A DNA stretch of 64,000 bases from UBA4416 sp963422675 (GTDB taxonomy: Bacteria; Bacteroidota; Bacteroidia; B-17B0; Aurantibacillaceae), in NCBI GenBank assembly GCA_963422675.2, contig CAXVYS010000014.1, forward strand, positions 1 through 64,000. Reading direction: 5' to 3'. A program made the translations under genes and the position numbers. This document shows positions 28,129 through 37,480 of the stretch, one piece after another (the stretch's first letter is position 1; each line of letters begins with the position of its first letter). The notes under the pieces were generated by a model. That model saw only the letters and a list, made by a program, of their open reading frames with translations. It was not told where the DNA came from and made no database searches.

Positions 28129-30486
28129 TTAAAAGCTTTCGTATTCAGAGTCTGCACTTTCTTTTTCAGTCAATTTGATGATCTGTTTACCTGCAGGTTT
28201 AGATTTACTGAAAGAAGTGGGTTTTTTAAATGCCGGCTTTAAAGTTGATTTAGCCTCACTTACAGGCTGCATTTTTTTCTCGACAACCTCAATACTATTT
28301 GAGTACTCAGCATCCATTTTAAAGAACGCTACAATCTCTTTTAAACTCTCAGCCTGAGCATTTAATTCCTCCGCACCTGCAGCCATTTCTTCCGCTGTAG
28401 CCGCATTTTCCTGTACTACTTGATTTAATTGCTGAATAGCATTGTTAATTTGTTCTGCACCGGCATTTTGTTCAATGCTTGCCGCCGCAATTTCATGTAC
28501 CAAATCTGACGTTTTTTGAATGTTAGGTACAACATTCTTTAATAACTCACCTGATTTTTGAGCCACATCAACACTTAAAGCAGAAACTTCATCAATTTCA
28601 GTTGCAGCTACCTGGCTTCTTTCTGCCAATTTCCGAACTTCGGCAGCAACTACTGCAAAACCACGGCCATGCTCGCCTGCCCTGGCCGCTTCAACAGCTG
28701 CATTTAATGCTAATAAATTAGTTTGCCTTGAAATCTCACCAATGATAGAAATTTTACTTGCAATCGTTTTCATTGAGGCTACTGTATTATTCACAGCCTC
28801 ACTTCCATCAACAATATCTTTTGCTGCATTCGTAGCAATTTTCCCTGTCTGTTTAGAGTTATTCGTATTTTGCTGAATATTAGCTGCCATTTCTTCCATT
28901 GATGAAGAAATTTCTTCAACTGAACTAGCCTGCTCAGTAGCCCCTTCCGACATTTGTTGTGCCGAAGAACTCATTTGAGTACTGGCAGAAGAAACATTAT
29001 TAGAAGCATTAACCACAGATGTCATCACATTTTTAAGCTTAGTAACCATATCTTTCATACTGCTCAATGCCTGGCCAACTTCATCCTTAGAATTGACATC
29101 AATGGAAACCGTTAAATCACCTGTTGCAACGGTTTTAATTTTCTCTACAAGGTTAAGAATAGGTGTTACAATTGAACCCGCCACAATAATTGCTACAACG
29201 ATTGATAATAAAATAACAACCAATCCTATAATAAGAATTGTATTTCTCAATGAACTTATCGGAGCAAAAGCTTCAGCTTCATCCTTTTCAGAAATAATTG
29301 CCCATTTTACACCCATTACATTTAATGGTTCATAAGAACTTAAAACAGGGCTCTTTCTATAATCAAGTATAATTTTATTATCACCTTTCCCTTCAATAGC
29401 CTCTGTTGCTGCCTCTGTTTTAATTTCCTGTAAAAGGATCGGAGATTTTGAAATTTTAATACGGTCTATCATTTTACTATCATAGCCATTCTCAGCTAAT
29501 TCTTTAAAATAACCTTCAGGATTCTCTTCTAAAAAACGTGACGAACTTCTCATTTTATAATCACTACCTAATAAATAAGTTTCTCCTGATTCACCTAAAC
29601 CATCCTGTTTCCATTGATTATTTCCTGTCATTACTTTATTTACCTGATCAATTGGCAATTGAAAAGCAACAACCCCAACTTGCTGATTATTATCATATAT
29701 TGGTGCTGATATAAAAGCTGCAGGAATGCCATACGAAGGTAAATATTCTGCAAAATCGATGAGTATTGCTTTTCCTTTTTGAGCATTTAATGAAGCTTTA
29801 AATGCTTTACTTAAATTACTTCCGTTTTGAATTCCATTGATCAGGTCGCAAGCAAAATCACCTTCTTTAAAATTTGAATAAACCACTTTACCATTCATAT
29901 CTATAAGGAAAAGATCTGATAGACCGAATTTTTCAACGGTATTTCTTATTCCAGGATGATAGATCTGGTGAATTTTATTATACTCATTATCAGAAGCACC
30001 ACGATCCAATACTTGCTTTGATCCAGTCGGATTCTGATTATTCAGGATATATTCATTTTGTAAGAAAATGGTCACAGCCTTTTTCGGAAATATAGATTCG
30101 CCATCAAAATTTTCTCCGGTGTTTTTTGAAATAGAAGATCCTATAAATGAAGTGTAGTAATTTTTAAGTTTACTTTTAGCATTAATAAATGCTTCGGAAT
30201 TCTCATCTACTTTTAAGGAATCAAAAGCGACACTTAAATCCCTGGTTGCATCAACAATCATTTTATCCTGTGCTAAACTTAGCAAAAGGTTTTCTATTGA
30301 TGAAAAATACAATTCAATGGCTTTCTTTTTGGTAGCTTTAACAGACACAAGTTGTGAAAACACAGATTCCTGAAGACTTTTTTCCGAAGAATTATAACTC
30401 ATCCAGCCTAATACAAGTGTATTTACAAATACTATCAAAGCCATAATAATAGCAATTTTGGTTTTTATCTTAAGGTTTTTGAACAT
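28129..30486 (-). CDS. Methyl-accepting chemotaxis protein with Cache-type sensor and CheR-tethering tail
   Basis: The 785-residue receptor has TM1 (about 11-33), a large periplasmic Cache-like sensor (35-405), TM2 (about 413-437), a HAMP domain (437-490) and a full signalling hairpin. The hairpin's tip is SRQTNLLALNAAVEAARAGE followed by HGRGFAVVAAEVRKLAE. After the hairpin comes a Lys/Ser/Pro-rich linker of about 50 residues ending EYESF, which fits the x-aromatic-x-x-aromatic CheR-binding pentapeptide. It should sense an extracytoplasmic ligand, signal to CheA/CheW, and recruit CheR for adaptation. The ligand cannot be read from sequence. It is preceded by about 150 non-coding bases and may have its own promoter. 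Confidence 0.95.
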   Translation of the reverse strand: MFKNLKIKTKIAIIMALIVFVNTLVLGWMSYNSSEKSLQESVFSQLVSVKATKKKAIELYFSSIENLLLSLAQDKMIVDATRDLSVAFDSLKVDENSEAFINAKSKLKNYYTSFIGSSISKNTGENFDGESIFPKKAVTIFLQNEYILNNQNPTGSKQVLDRGASDNEYNKIHQIYHPGIRNTVEKFGLSDLFLIDMNGKVVYSNFKEGDFACDLINGIQNGSNLSKAFKASLNAQKGKAILIDFAEYLPSYGIPAAFISAPIYDNNQQVGVVAFQLPIDQVNKVMTGNNQWKQDGLGESGETYLLGSDYKMRSSSRFLEENPEGYFKELAENGYDSKMIDRIKISKSPILLQEIKTEAATEAIEGKGDNKIILDYRKSPVLSSYEPLNVMGVKWAIISEKDEAEAFAPISSLRNTILIIGLVVILLSIVVAIIVAGSIVTPILNLVEKIKTVATGDLTVSIDVNSKDEVGQALSSMKDMVTKLKNVMTSVVNASNNVSSASTQMSSSAQQMSEGATEQASSVEEISSSMEEMAANIQQNTNNSKQTGKIATNAAKDIVDGSEAVNNTVASMKTIASKISIIGEISRQTNLLALNAAVEAARAGEHGRGFAVVAAEVRKLAERSQVAATEIDEVSALSVDVAQKSGELLKNVVPNIQKTSDLVHEIAAASIEQNAGAEQINNAIQQLNQVVQENAATAEEMAAGAEELNAQAESLKEIVAFFKMDAEYSNSIEVVEKKMQPVSEAKSTLKPAFKKPTSFSKSKPAGKQIIKLTEKESADSEYESF

Positions 30487-30639
30487 ATACTTTGTTTTTT
30501 ATGGTTTAATTAGAATTGATTAAAAGTTTCTTAGCAAAATTATCTCATTGTATTTTTTTTACCATTCAGCTTATATTCATTAAGCCTAAGGGTTTTCCAT
30601 TATATTGAAAATCGTTTTTTATAATGATTTTATTGAAGG

Positions 30640-31545
30640 TTAGTTGAAATTTAATTTAGCCTTCCTAAGCTCTTTATTAAAAGCATTAAACCTGAAAGAT
30701 ATACCTCCCGAAACAAAATAATCAGGTGAAACCTCATTTAATCCAAAACCTCCCGAGCAATCAAGTTGTATATCATTATTAAGTAAATAGGTAAGCCCTC
30801 CATCCAAACGGTTGTCTGCTTTTGAGTTCTCTCTAAAAAAGCCATAAGATTCAACAAACATATTTAGATTTTTAAACAGAGCTATTCCTAATGATGCTGT
30901 GTATATACCTGTTGAGGCTCTTGATTCATTCTCCCACTCAGCTCCCAAATTGTAGGAAAAAGTAAGTTTATGAGTTAAGGTATGCGAAAAAAGAAATCTA
31001 AAACGCGGGATAATATAATTAGGTTTGTAATTTGAAGACCCAAAATAGGGCAATTCCAACTGAGTAATTAAACTGATATTCGGAACGATACCATGTTCTT
31101 TTTGAAGCGCGATCTTTGAACCAATAGATATGGGATTAAATCCACTGAGACTAACAACTGTATCATTAATTTCATTATTCACTCTAAATTTAAACTTACT
31201 ATTTGCATATTCTGTGATCAATCTAAGTTCAAAATTTTTTGTAACACCGTACTTCCATAATGTTGTATTTAACAAACTGCGTTCACTTCTGGTCCCTGTT
31301 TCTCGATTATAATCATATTCACTTTGTGCTCCACTTTCAACCTGAAAAAATCCATGAGGGGTTATTTTAGGCGATTCTGTTCGATCAGGTCTGTCAGTTA
31401 CAATAATCTTTTCAAAATCCGGTATATCAAACCTGGAAGATAAAGTATCTTGTGCAAAACCATTACTAATCCAGCAAACTAAGCTAATGACTAATAAATT
31501 AATCTTTAAAGTATTATTTTTTTTATACTGTTTTATTTTAGTCAT
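30640..31545 (-). CDS. Outer-membrane barrel, phenol-MetA-degradation (transporter) family-like
   Basis: Starting at the ATG at 31545 (an upstream GTG at 31572 only adds a hydrophilic stretch) this is a 301-residue protein with a signal peptide (about 14-31, NGFAQD). The mature start TDRPDRTESPKITPHGFFQV is the hallmark of the PF13557-type outer-membrane family annotated as transporter or MetA-pathway protein. Repeated amphipathic strands follow (NFELRLITEY, KLTFSYNLGAEW). Function of the family is poorly defined. It sits between cheW and the MCP on the same strand, with 69 bases to cheW. Confidence 0.75.
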   Translation of the reverse strand: MTKIKQYKKNNTLKINLLVISLVCWISNGFAQDTLSSRFDIPDFEKIIVTDRPDRTESPKITPHGFFQVESGAQSEYDYNRETGTRSERSLLNTTLWKYGVTKNFELRLITEYANSKFKFRVNNEINDTVVSLSGFNPISIGSKIALQKEHGIVPNISLITQLELPYFGSSNYKPNYIIPRFRFLFSHTLTHKLTFSYNLGAEWENESRASTGIYTASLGIALFKNLNMFVESYGFFRENSKADNRLDGGLTYLLNNDIQLDCSGGFGLNEVSPDYFVSGGISFRFNAFNKELRKAKLNFN

Positions 31546-31614
31546 TTTATGTAAACAGATCACAAAACCCACCGAAGTTTTGCATGTATTTTCATATTTT
31601 TTTTAAAATTCATT

Positions 31615-32124
31615 TTAAACGCTTGCTTCCTGAACATCCAGTATCGATTCAATATCTGAAGAAGAGAAAACCTTATCAATGTTTAACAACATCATAAATT
31701 GATCTTTTTCTTTAATCATACCTTGAATAAAATCTGCATTGTATTTTGTGCCTATGCTTGGAGAAGGCTGAATATGAGATTCTTCGATTTCAAAAACTTC
31801 AGAAACTGAATCTACCATTGCCCCAACGATAATCGACTCTTCATCCATATTGATATTTAATACAACGATACAGGTATTAACTGTATGTTGAGTTGGGCTC
31901 ATCCCAAACTTAATACGCGTATCAATCACAGGCAAAACACCACCTCTTAGGTTTACTACACCAATTAAATATCCTGGTGCATGTGGTACTTTAGTTATTT
32001 TAGGAACCTCAAGTATTTCCATTATTTTCATAACGTTAATAGCAAAGTGTTCACTCTCTAATTTAAAAGACAAAAAAGATTTTGTTATGTCTGTTTTCTG
32101 GTTAGTCTCAAATTTTAGTCTCAT
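31615..32124 (-). CDS. cheW: CheW coupling protein
   Basis: This 169-residue protein is a single CheW domain (about 12-155). It shows the SFKLESEHFAINVMKIMEIL start, the VPHAPGYLIGVVNLRGGVLP core and the IIVGAMVDSVSEVF strand. CheW bridges CheA and chemoreceptors in signalling arrays. Its start overlaps the cheA stop by four bases, which supports coupled translation. Length and motifs are normal. Confidence 0.96.
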   Translation of the reverse strand: MRLKFETNQKTDITKSFLSFKLESEHFAINVMKIMEILEVPKITKVPHAPGYLIGVVNLRGGVLPVIDTRIKFGMSPTQHTVNTCIVVLNINMDEESIIVGAMVDSVSEVFEIEESHIQPSPSIGTKYNADFIQGMIKEKDQFMMLLNIDKVFSSSDIESILDVQEASV

Positions 32125-34163
32125 ATGATTTCTTCCTCTGTTAGATTGTTTATATATAATTCAATTAATTTATTTGTATCCATGACCAGTGCAATTGTGC
32201 CATCACCAAGAATAGATGCGCCGGAAATGAAATCCTGATTTTTATAATATTTCCCGAGTGGTTTCACAACGGCCTGATATTCTCCAATAATATGATCGAT
32301 GCTAATTCCAACTTCACGATCGCCATTATTAACCACAATTATCTGAGAAAGACCATTGCTATCAAAGCTGTGTCCAAATTGTTCCCGCATATTAACAAAA
32401 GGAATCTGCTCTTCATCAAGAATCAATAATCTATTGAAGTTACCAGTCATTTCGCTATTCTTAACTTCATAGCATTTCGTGATGACATTAAGAGGAATGA
32501 TATAATTGACTTTATCAACAACAACCAATAATCCATCAATGATTGAAAGCGTAAGTGGAATTTTTATAGTTAAAGTTGTGCCTTCGTTTACTTTTGAATC
32601 TACCTGAATGGACCCTTTAATATCCTGTATATTTCTATTTACAACATCCATTCCAACGCCCCTACCCGAAACATCTGTAATTTTTTCTGCTGTAGAAAAA
32701 CCAGGATGAAAAATAAAATCAAATAGTTGTTTATCCGAAAGATCATCGTCTTGCTTCATCAATCCTTTGGTAATAGCCTTTTTACGAACAGCATTCACAT
32801 CTATTCCCTTGCCATCATCTATAATTTGTATATAAACAAACACACCGGAATAATAAGAGCGCAAGATCAATTTACCAACGGGAGCTTTTCCTTTACTAAT
32901 CCTATCATCCGGTTTTTCAATTCCATGATCAAGACTATTTCTTAAAATATGCATGATCGGATCAGTAAGTGTTTCAATAATTGTTTTATCCAATTCTGTT
33001 TCACCACCGTCTGTAATAAATTCGATCTCTTTCCCCAAAAGTCCAGCCACATCTCTTACCATTCTCTGAAATCTACCAAACAAATTATTGATTGGTACCA
33101 GAGTCATTCCAAAAGAAATATCTCTGAGTCTTCGCGATAATTTCTCAATATTTTCAGATATAGTTTCTAATTCACTATTCTTATTGGTTTCTGCATATAA
33201 AACAAGGGCGGCTTGTGTTGTTACCAATTCACTTACCAGGTTCATTAATTCATCTAATTTCTCAGAAGAAACCCTGATACTTGATAGTCCCTTTTCTTTT
33301 GACTCACTTTTCCGACCATTTGCCGGTTGATTAATTTCCTTTACTATTTCTTGATTAGATGTATCAATCCCATTAGTATACGAAGTCATATCAATACGAT
33401 CAGCACCAAGGCTTGTGCCTGAAATAAAGTTTACAAAATTCGGATCATTCAATTCTGCTTTTCCCTTTAAAGAATTAATTTCTATAATGGAGTTATCTTC
33501 TACAAATACAAAAACATCTTTAATGTCATTTATAGTTTTATCCGTTTCAAGAAAAATGTCCCAAAAAGTGATGCAAGTAGTTGGAGTAAAAAAATTAAGG
33601 GACTCTACTTTCCTGAAATGAGGAATTGGTTTGCAATGCCCCATACCTGCCAATTCGGCTAAAAGAAACAATGGATTAGTTCCATTATTAAATATGGTTT
33701 CATTTGGCTCAAAATACACATGAAAAAGCTCTTTTTTTAAACCATTTGAACTTTCTATTTCGTCAGAAGGCGCTTTAACATCTAAAGGATTTGTAATGAA
33801 ACTGCTTATTTGTGACAATAAATTTTCATGATTTAATTTATTTGAATCATTCTCCAGATCAGAGTCAATTACAATGTTTTTAATATGATCCAAACAAAGA
33901 AAAGTACAATCAATAAGTTGTTTGGTTAACAACATTTCGCTGTTTCTTATTTTATCATAAATTGTTTCAAGGTCATGAACAAATTCAGCCACTTTAACCA
34001 GGCCAAACATACTGCTATTGCCTTTAAGTGTGTGCATTATTCTGAAAATGAGCTCAATGCTTCCCTTATCATTACTGCTTGTTTCTAATGACAGTAGCGA
34101 GTTTTCCAACCCGGCTAATAGTTCATTAGCTTCTTCTATATATGTAATTCTGGTTGAGTCCAT
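32121..34163 (-). CDS. cheA: CheA chemotaxis histidine kinase
   Basis: The 680-residue protein has an HPt domain (1-110, His44 in IMHTLKGNSSMFGL), a P2-like CheY/CheB docking domain (about 145-235), and a dimerisation domain with ISSEKLD-type start (290-355). The HATPase (about 360-540) has the N-box MHILRNSLDHGIE, G1 DDGKGID and G2 GRGVGMDVV. A CheW-like regulatory domain (about 545-675) completes it. It phosphorylates the two CheY proteins and CheB. It overlaps the upstream cheY gene by one base and cheW by four. All domains look intact and the length is typical. Confidence 0.96.
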   Translation of the reverse strand: MDSTRITYIEEANELLAGLENSLLSLETSSNDKGSIELIFRIMHTLKGNSSMFGLVKVAEFVHDLETIYDKIRNSEMLLTKQLIDCTFLCLDHIKNIVIDSDLENDSNKLNHENLLSQISSFITNPLDVKAPSDEIESSNGLKKELFHVYFEPNETIFNNGTNPLFLLAELAGMGHCKPIPHFRKVESLNFFTPTTCITFWDIFLETDKTINDIKDVFVFVEDNSIIEINSLKGKAELNDPNFVNFISGTSLGADRIDMTSYTNGIDTSNQEIVKEINQPANGRKSESKEKGLSSIRVSSEKLDELMNLVSELVTTQAALVLYAETNKNSELETISENIEKLSRRLRDISFGMTLVPINNLFGRFQRMVRDVAGLLGKEIEFITDGGETELDKTIIETLTDPIMHILRNSLDHGIEKPDDRISKGKAPVGKLILRSYYSGVFVYIQIIDDGKGIDVNAVRKKAITKGLMKQDDDLSDKQLFDFIFHPGFSTAEKITDVSGRGVGMDVVNRNIQDIKGSIQVDSKVNEGTTLTIKIPLTLSIIDGLLVVVDKVNYIIPLNVITKCYEVKNSEMTGNFNRLLILDEEQIPFVNMREQFGHSFDSNGLSQIIVVNNGDREVGISIDHIIGEYQAVVKPLGKYYKNQDFISGASILGDGTIALVMDTNKLIELYINNLTEEEII

Positions 34164-34531
34164 TATCGAATAACTTTTTTAATAACCTCAAGTAATTTTT
34201 CTTTAGAGAATGGTTTAATGATCCATCCTGTTGCGCCAGCATTTTTTGCCTCTTGCTTTTTTTGTTCCTGTGATTCGGTTGTAAGGATAATTACTGGCAA
34301 GTACTTGTAAGTATCAATACTTCTAACCTCTTTCAAAAAGCTGATGCCGTCCATTATAGGCATATTAAGGTCTGTTACAATTAAATCAATGGCTTCCGCT
34401 TCTTTCAAGCATTTCAAGCCATCAAGCCCATTTATTCCCTTAATAACATTATAGCCGGATTGTTCTAACGCCGAGGCAACAACTTCTCTTATGCTCTCAG
34501 AATCATCAATTATTAAAATATTTTTTTTCAT
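34163..34531 (-). CDS. cheY: CheY-like single-domain response regulator, upstream copy
   Basis: The 122-residue receiver has IDDSESIREVV, phospho-acceptor Asp54 (IVTDLNMPIMDG), the switch Thr (LTTESQEQ) and the Lys of IIKPFSKEKL. There is no output domain. It is directly coupled to cheA (one-base overlap) and follows the STAS gene by 14 bases. In many che operons the CheY next to cheA is the main kinase target. The ESQEQKKQEAKNAGATGWI segment is typical of che-cluster CheY proteins. Confidence 0.93.
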   Translation of the reverse strand: MKKNILIIDDSESIREVVASALEQSGYNVIKGINGLDGLKCLKEAEAIDLIVTDLNMPIMDGISFLKEVRSIDTYKYLPVIILTTESQEQKKQEAKNAGATGWIIKPFSKEKLLEVIKKVIR

Positions 34532-34545
34532 TAGATAGTATTGGA

Positions 34546-34977
34546 TTATTTACGTTTAGATACTAGTTCCATCATCCCTGCACTCATAATTAGGGCTTTG
34601 TCATCTTTCGAAAGTTCAGATTCGATTGAGATTGTTTTTTGCATAAATTCTGAAGAAGAATTAAGCACCTGTAAAAGTTGAATACCTGTAAGATCTATAT
34701 CCGTAATGTTTTTCAAAGTAATATTCAGCATATCAAAATATTGCAAAAGCTTAAAACAATTATCTTTAATGACCTGAATATTTGTAATATTGAATCCACC
34801 TTCTATTACTACATTAATTTTTCTAACTTTCTTTCTTTTTGAAGGAAAAAGACTAATTTTTAAATTATTTTCAGTAATTATTTTTTCAGTAAAATCGAAC
34901 TCATTATTCTCGCTTAACTTGTTTTCCTCGTTACCATGCTCAATAATTTCAGGAGTTGTAAAATTTTCTGTATTCAT
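34546..34977 (-). CDS. STAS-domain protein of a chemosensory cluster
   Basis: The 143-residue protein has a charged, probably flexible N-terminus (1-45) and a STAS-like domain (about 50-140). The domain is identified by DIDLTGIQLLQVL, which corresponds to the anti-anti-sigma motif DSSGL with Thr at the phospho-accepting position. STAS proteins of this single-domain kind are common at the head of che operons but their role is not settled. It lies 2 bases after the hypothetical secreted protein and 14 before cheY. A link to the SpoIIE phosphatase or SiaB-like kinases elsewhere in the window is possible but not shown. Confidence 0.75.
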   Translation of the reverse strand: MNTENFTTPEIIEHGNEENKLSENNEFDFTEKIITENNLKISLFPSKRKKVRKINVVIEGGFNITNIQVIKDNCFKLLQYFDMLNITLKNITDIDLTGIQLLQVLNSSSEFMQKTISIESELSKDDKALIMSAGMMELVSKRK

Positions 34978-34979
34978 AT

Positions 34980-35474
34980 TTATTGATATTTAGATATTAG
35001 TTCGTTACTTTGTAGCTCATGATATTCAATTTTCTTATTCAAATCGATAGCCTTGTCTTTAATTAGAATAAAAGAGTAACATTTATATGTTCCCTTCACA
35101 TATTCATAGTAAGAGTCATAAAGCCTATAATCATTACGCCATGTGTGATACATTTTAATCTCATTAACGACTTTTGGTTGATCAAGTAGCTTTTTTTTAC
35201 TAGTACAGATCAACTCACTATTGGCCATAATCCAATTTCCGTAGTCAAACCACACATAATACTCGGTATTTGAAATATTATTAAGAGTGCCGTAATTAAT
35301 AAACGTTTTATCAGTATATAGTATTAATACAGATGATCTATGTATAGAACTATCTATTTGTACATATTTTTTTAAAATATCCTTTTGGGGTATTTGCGCG
35401 CATGAGTTGTATATTGCCAATAATAAAAGAACGCTTACAATACCCTTTATTAATGCGCTATTGTCTTTTTTCAT
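34980..35474 (-). CDS. Hypothetical secreted protein leading the che cluster
   Basis: This 164-residue protein has a hydrophobic signal sequence (about 9-27, ending NSCAQ). The Cys context is not a good lipobox, so cleavage by signal peptidase I after CAQ is likelier than lipidation. The mature part is rich in Tyr and Lys (TYKCYSFILIKDK) and looks beta/alpha mixed. I do not recognise a family. It is the first gene of the minus-strand cluster, two bases before the STAS gene, so it is probably part of the same transcript. Confidence 0.65.
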   Translation of the reverse strand: MKKDNSALIKGIVSVLLLLAIYNSCAQIPQKDILKKYVQIDSSIHRSSVLILYTDKTFINYGTLNNISNTEYYVWFDYGNWIMANSELICTSKKKLLDQPKVVNEIKMYHTWRNDYRLYDSYYEYVKGTYKCYSFILIKDKAIDLNKKIEYHELQSNELISKYQ

Positions 35475-35491
35475 AGGTTATGGTTTTTTGA

Positions 35492-35499
35492 CAAAATTA
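35492..35499 (-). promoter_or_regulatory. Candidate -7 box for the che cluster
   Basis: On the minus strand this reads TAATTTTG, an exact TAnnTTTG match, 17 bases before the ATG at 35474. The short leader and the lack of a clear -33 element make this tentative. Confidence 0.35.
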
Positions 35500-35602
35500 T
35501 TGCAGACCTTTTTTTTTATCTTAAGGTTTGTTTTTAAATAAACTAGGGGTTTTATTTATTAATATTTAAATACTTACTTAAGTTATATTAAAAATATACT
35601 CT

Positions 35603-35610
35603 TAGCTTTG
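35603..35610 (+). promoter_or_regulatory. Candidate -7 box for the NarL-type two-component operon
   Basis: TAGCTTTG is an exact TAnnTTTG match 62 bases before the ATG at 35672. It lies in the divergent 197-base gap shared with the che cluster, so the two operons could be co-regulated from this region. Confidence 0.4.
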
Positions 35611-35671
35611 TTTCCAAGACTCGCCAGAAATTATATATTTAAAGGCAGAAACAAAAAGAGTTGTACGAAGT

Positions 35672-37480
35672 ATGATTACAAGAATTGATCAGTTAAATGA
35701 ATTGTCAGAACTAGAACCTGATTTAGCTTTTTGGGTATTTTCAAAAAACAAAAAATCCGTTGAATATATAAGTCCTAGGGTAGAAAAAATATTTGAAACA
35801 AATATTGACAAAATCAGTAACATTGCCGACTTCAGAAGGCTCGTACACCCTGAAGATCAGATGAAAACACTTCGTAATTTAAATGGTGGAAATTCCGATT
35901 CTGTCTCCGAAATTGATTACAGAATTATTACCCCAAAAGGAAAAATAAAATGGCTTAAAAATATTTCCATTGGAATTAGAGAAAATCAAAACAAAACCTC
36001 TACCGTTATTGGATGTACGTATGTAAATTCCAATAACAAAAATGGTAAACAAGTTTTTATTAATGAGCAAACTGTTCTAAGGTCTTTACCTGATTCCTTT
36101 ATCATTATTGATACATTAGGGAAAATAATAAATGGAAATATATCTCAAACTGAAAAACTGATCCTCAAAGATCATAAAAAAGCATATATAGGAAAAAGTA
36201 TTGTTTCATGCTTAAATACCCAGTTATATAAGAAAATAAAAGAAAAAATCATTGAATTTACGTCTACACAAACACTTTCCTCATGTGAAGTCGAGATGAA
36301 TAGAGAAATTCAAAGCGAATGGTTTGAAATAAGAATGATGAAAGTGAATGAAGACGTTATTCTTATTATCATTCGAAATATTACAGATATGCTTACGCGA
36401 ATTAATAAAGTTGAAAAATTTTATAACATTACTGAGCAATCCCAGGAATTAATCATGATTACAGATGTAACGGGAATCATCGAGTATGTTAACCCAAAAA
36501 TAAGTGAAACAAGTGGGTATAGTTATACGGAATTGATAGGCAAAAAAGCAAGTATTTTTAAATCAGGAAAACACGATGAGTCTTTTTATAGTGAATTATG
36601 GGCCAACATTCTCAAAGGTGTTTCTTTCAAAGCTGAATTTCATAATTTAAAGAAAAATGGAGATTATTATATAGAAGAAAAAATTATCACTCCCTTTTCT
36701 AATATGAAAGGTGAAATAACTAATTTTATATCTACTGGCCGTGACGTAACAATAGAGCGAAGAGATGAGTATAAAGCTAATAAATACAAACAGTTACAAG
36801 TTACTATTGAGGAAAAGGAGCAAAAAACAAGAACATTATCCTTGATAAAAAGTCATGAAATTGAACGAAAGAAATTCGCTAAAGAAATTCATGAAGGATT
36901 AAGTCAAATGTTATCTGCTGCGATGGCAAACCTTGAAAGCTTAATCGCTAAAAAAGTAGTCAGTTCAAATGAAAAAGCAAAGATTGAGTTTATCAACCAA
37001 ATGGTATCTGAAATTATTAATGAATTAAGAGGTATTTCAACAAATCTATCGCCCATAAGCTTATATGAATTTGGCCTTTTTCAGGTTATTCGGCAAATGG
37101 CGAATATTACAAATAGTAAATACAATCAATTAAAAATTGATTTTTTGTCAAATATATCGGGTATGCGGTTTAAAAATGAGGTAGAAATCAATATTTACCG
37201 CATAATCCAGGAAGCTATCAACAATGCTATAAATCACTCAAAAGCCACTAAAATAGCTTTGGAAATTAACTACAATAATGGTATCTTAACGTTGTCAATT
37301 AAAGATGATGGGGAAGGTATCAATATGAACAATTTAGAGTTTAAAAAAATGAATACATTTGGCATACTAAATATAGAAGCAAGAGCCAAGAGTATTGGTG
37401 GAATATTAAATATTAAATCAAAAAAAGATAAAGGCTTTAGTATTGATTTATTGATAAACACCAAAATAACCAATTTATGA
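35672..37480 (+). CDS. Cytoplasmic PAS histidine kinase, NarX/HisKA_3 type
   Basis: The 602-residue protein has no membrane segment. It has a PAS_3-like N-terminal domain (about 15-125, HPEDQMKTL), a second PAS-like domain (135-245) and a third (255-375, GYSYTELIGKKASIFKSG). After a coiled coil it has a HisKA_3 dimerisation domain with His406 in FAKEIHEGLSQM, and a HATPase_c domain (500-600; IQEAINNAINHS, DDGEGI, GILNIEARA). It overlaps the response regulator gene by four bases. As a soluble PAS kinase it likely senses an internal signal such as redox state or a small ligand; the cofactor cannot be read. Confidence 0.92.
   Translation: MITRIDQLNELSELEPDLAFWVFSKNKKSVEYISPRVEKIFETNIDKISNIADFRRLVHPEDQMKTLRNLNGGNSDSVSEIDYRIITPKGKIKWLKNISIGIRENQNKTSTVIGCTYVNSNNKNGKQVFINEQTVLRSLPDSFIIIDTLGKIINGNISQTEKLILKDHKKAYIGKSIVSCLNTQLYKKIKEKIIEFTSTQTLSSCEVEMNREIQSEWFEIRMMKVNEDVILIIIRNITDMLTRINKVEKFYNITEQSQELIMITDVTGIIEYVNPKISETSGYSYTELIGKKASIFKSGKHDESFYSELWANILKGVSFKAEFHNLKKNGDYYIEEKIITPFSNMKGEITNFISTGRDVTIERRDEYKANKYKQLQVTIEEKEQKTRTLSLIKSHEIERKKFAKEIHEGLSQMLSAAMANLESLIAKKVVSSNEKAKIEFINQMVSEIINELRGISTNLSPISLYEFGLFQVIRQMANITNSKYNQLKIDFLSNISGMRFKNEVEINIYRIIQEAINNAINHSKATKIALEINYNNGILTLSIKDDGEGINMNNLEFKKMNTFGILNIEARAKSIGGILNIKSKKDKGFSIDLLINTKITNL

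Noticed and set aside
31546..31572. Upstream GTG start of the PF13557-like barrel
   Set aside because: It adds a stretch before an already complete signal peptide; the ATG at 31545 gives a conventional start.
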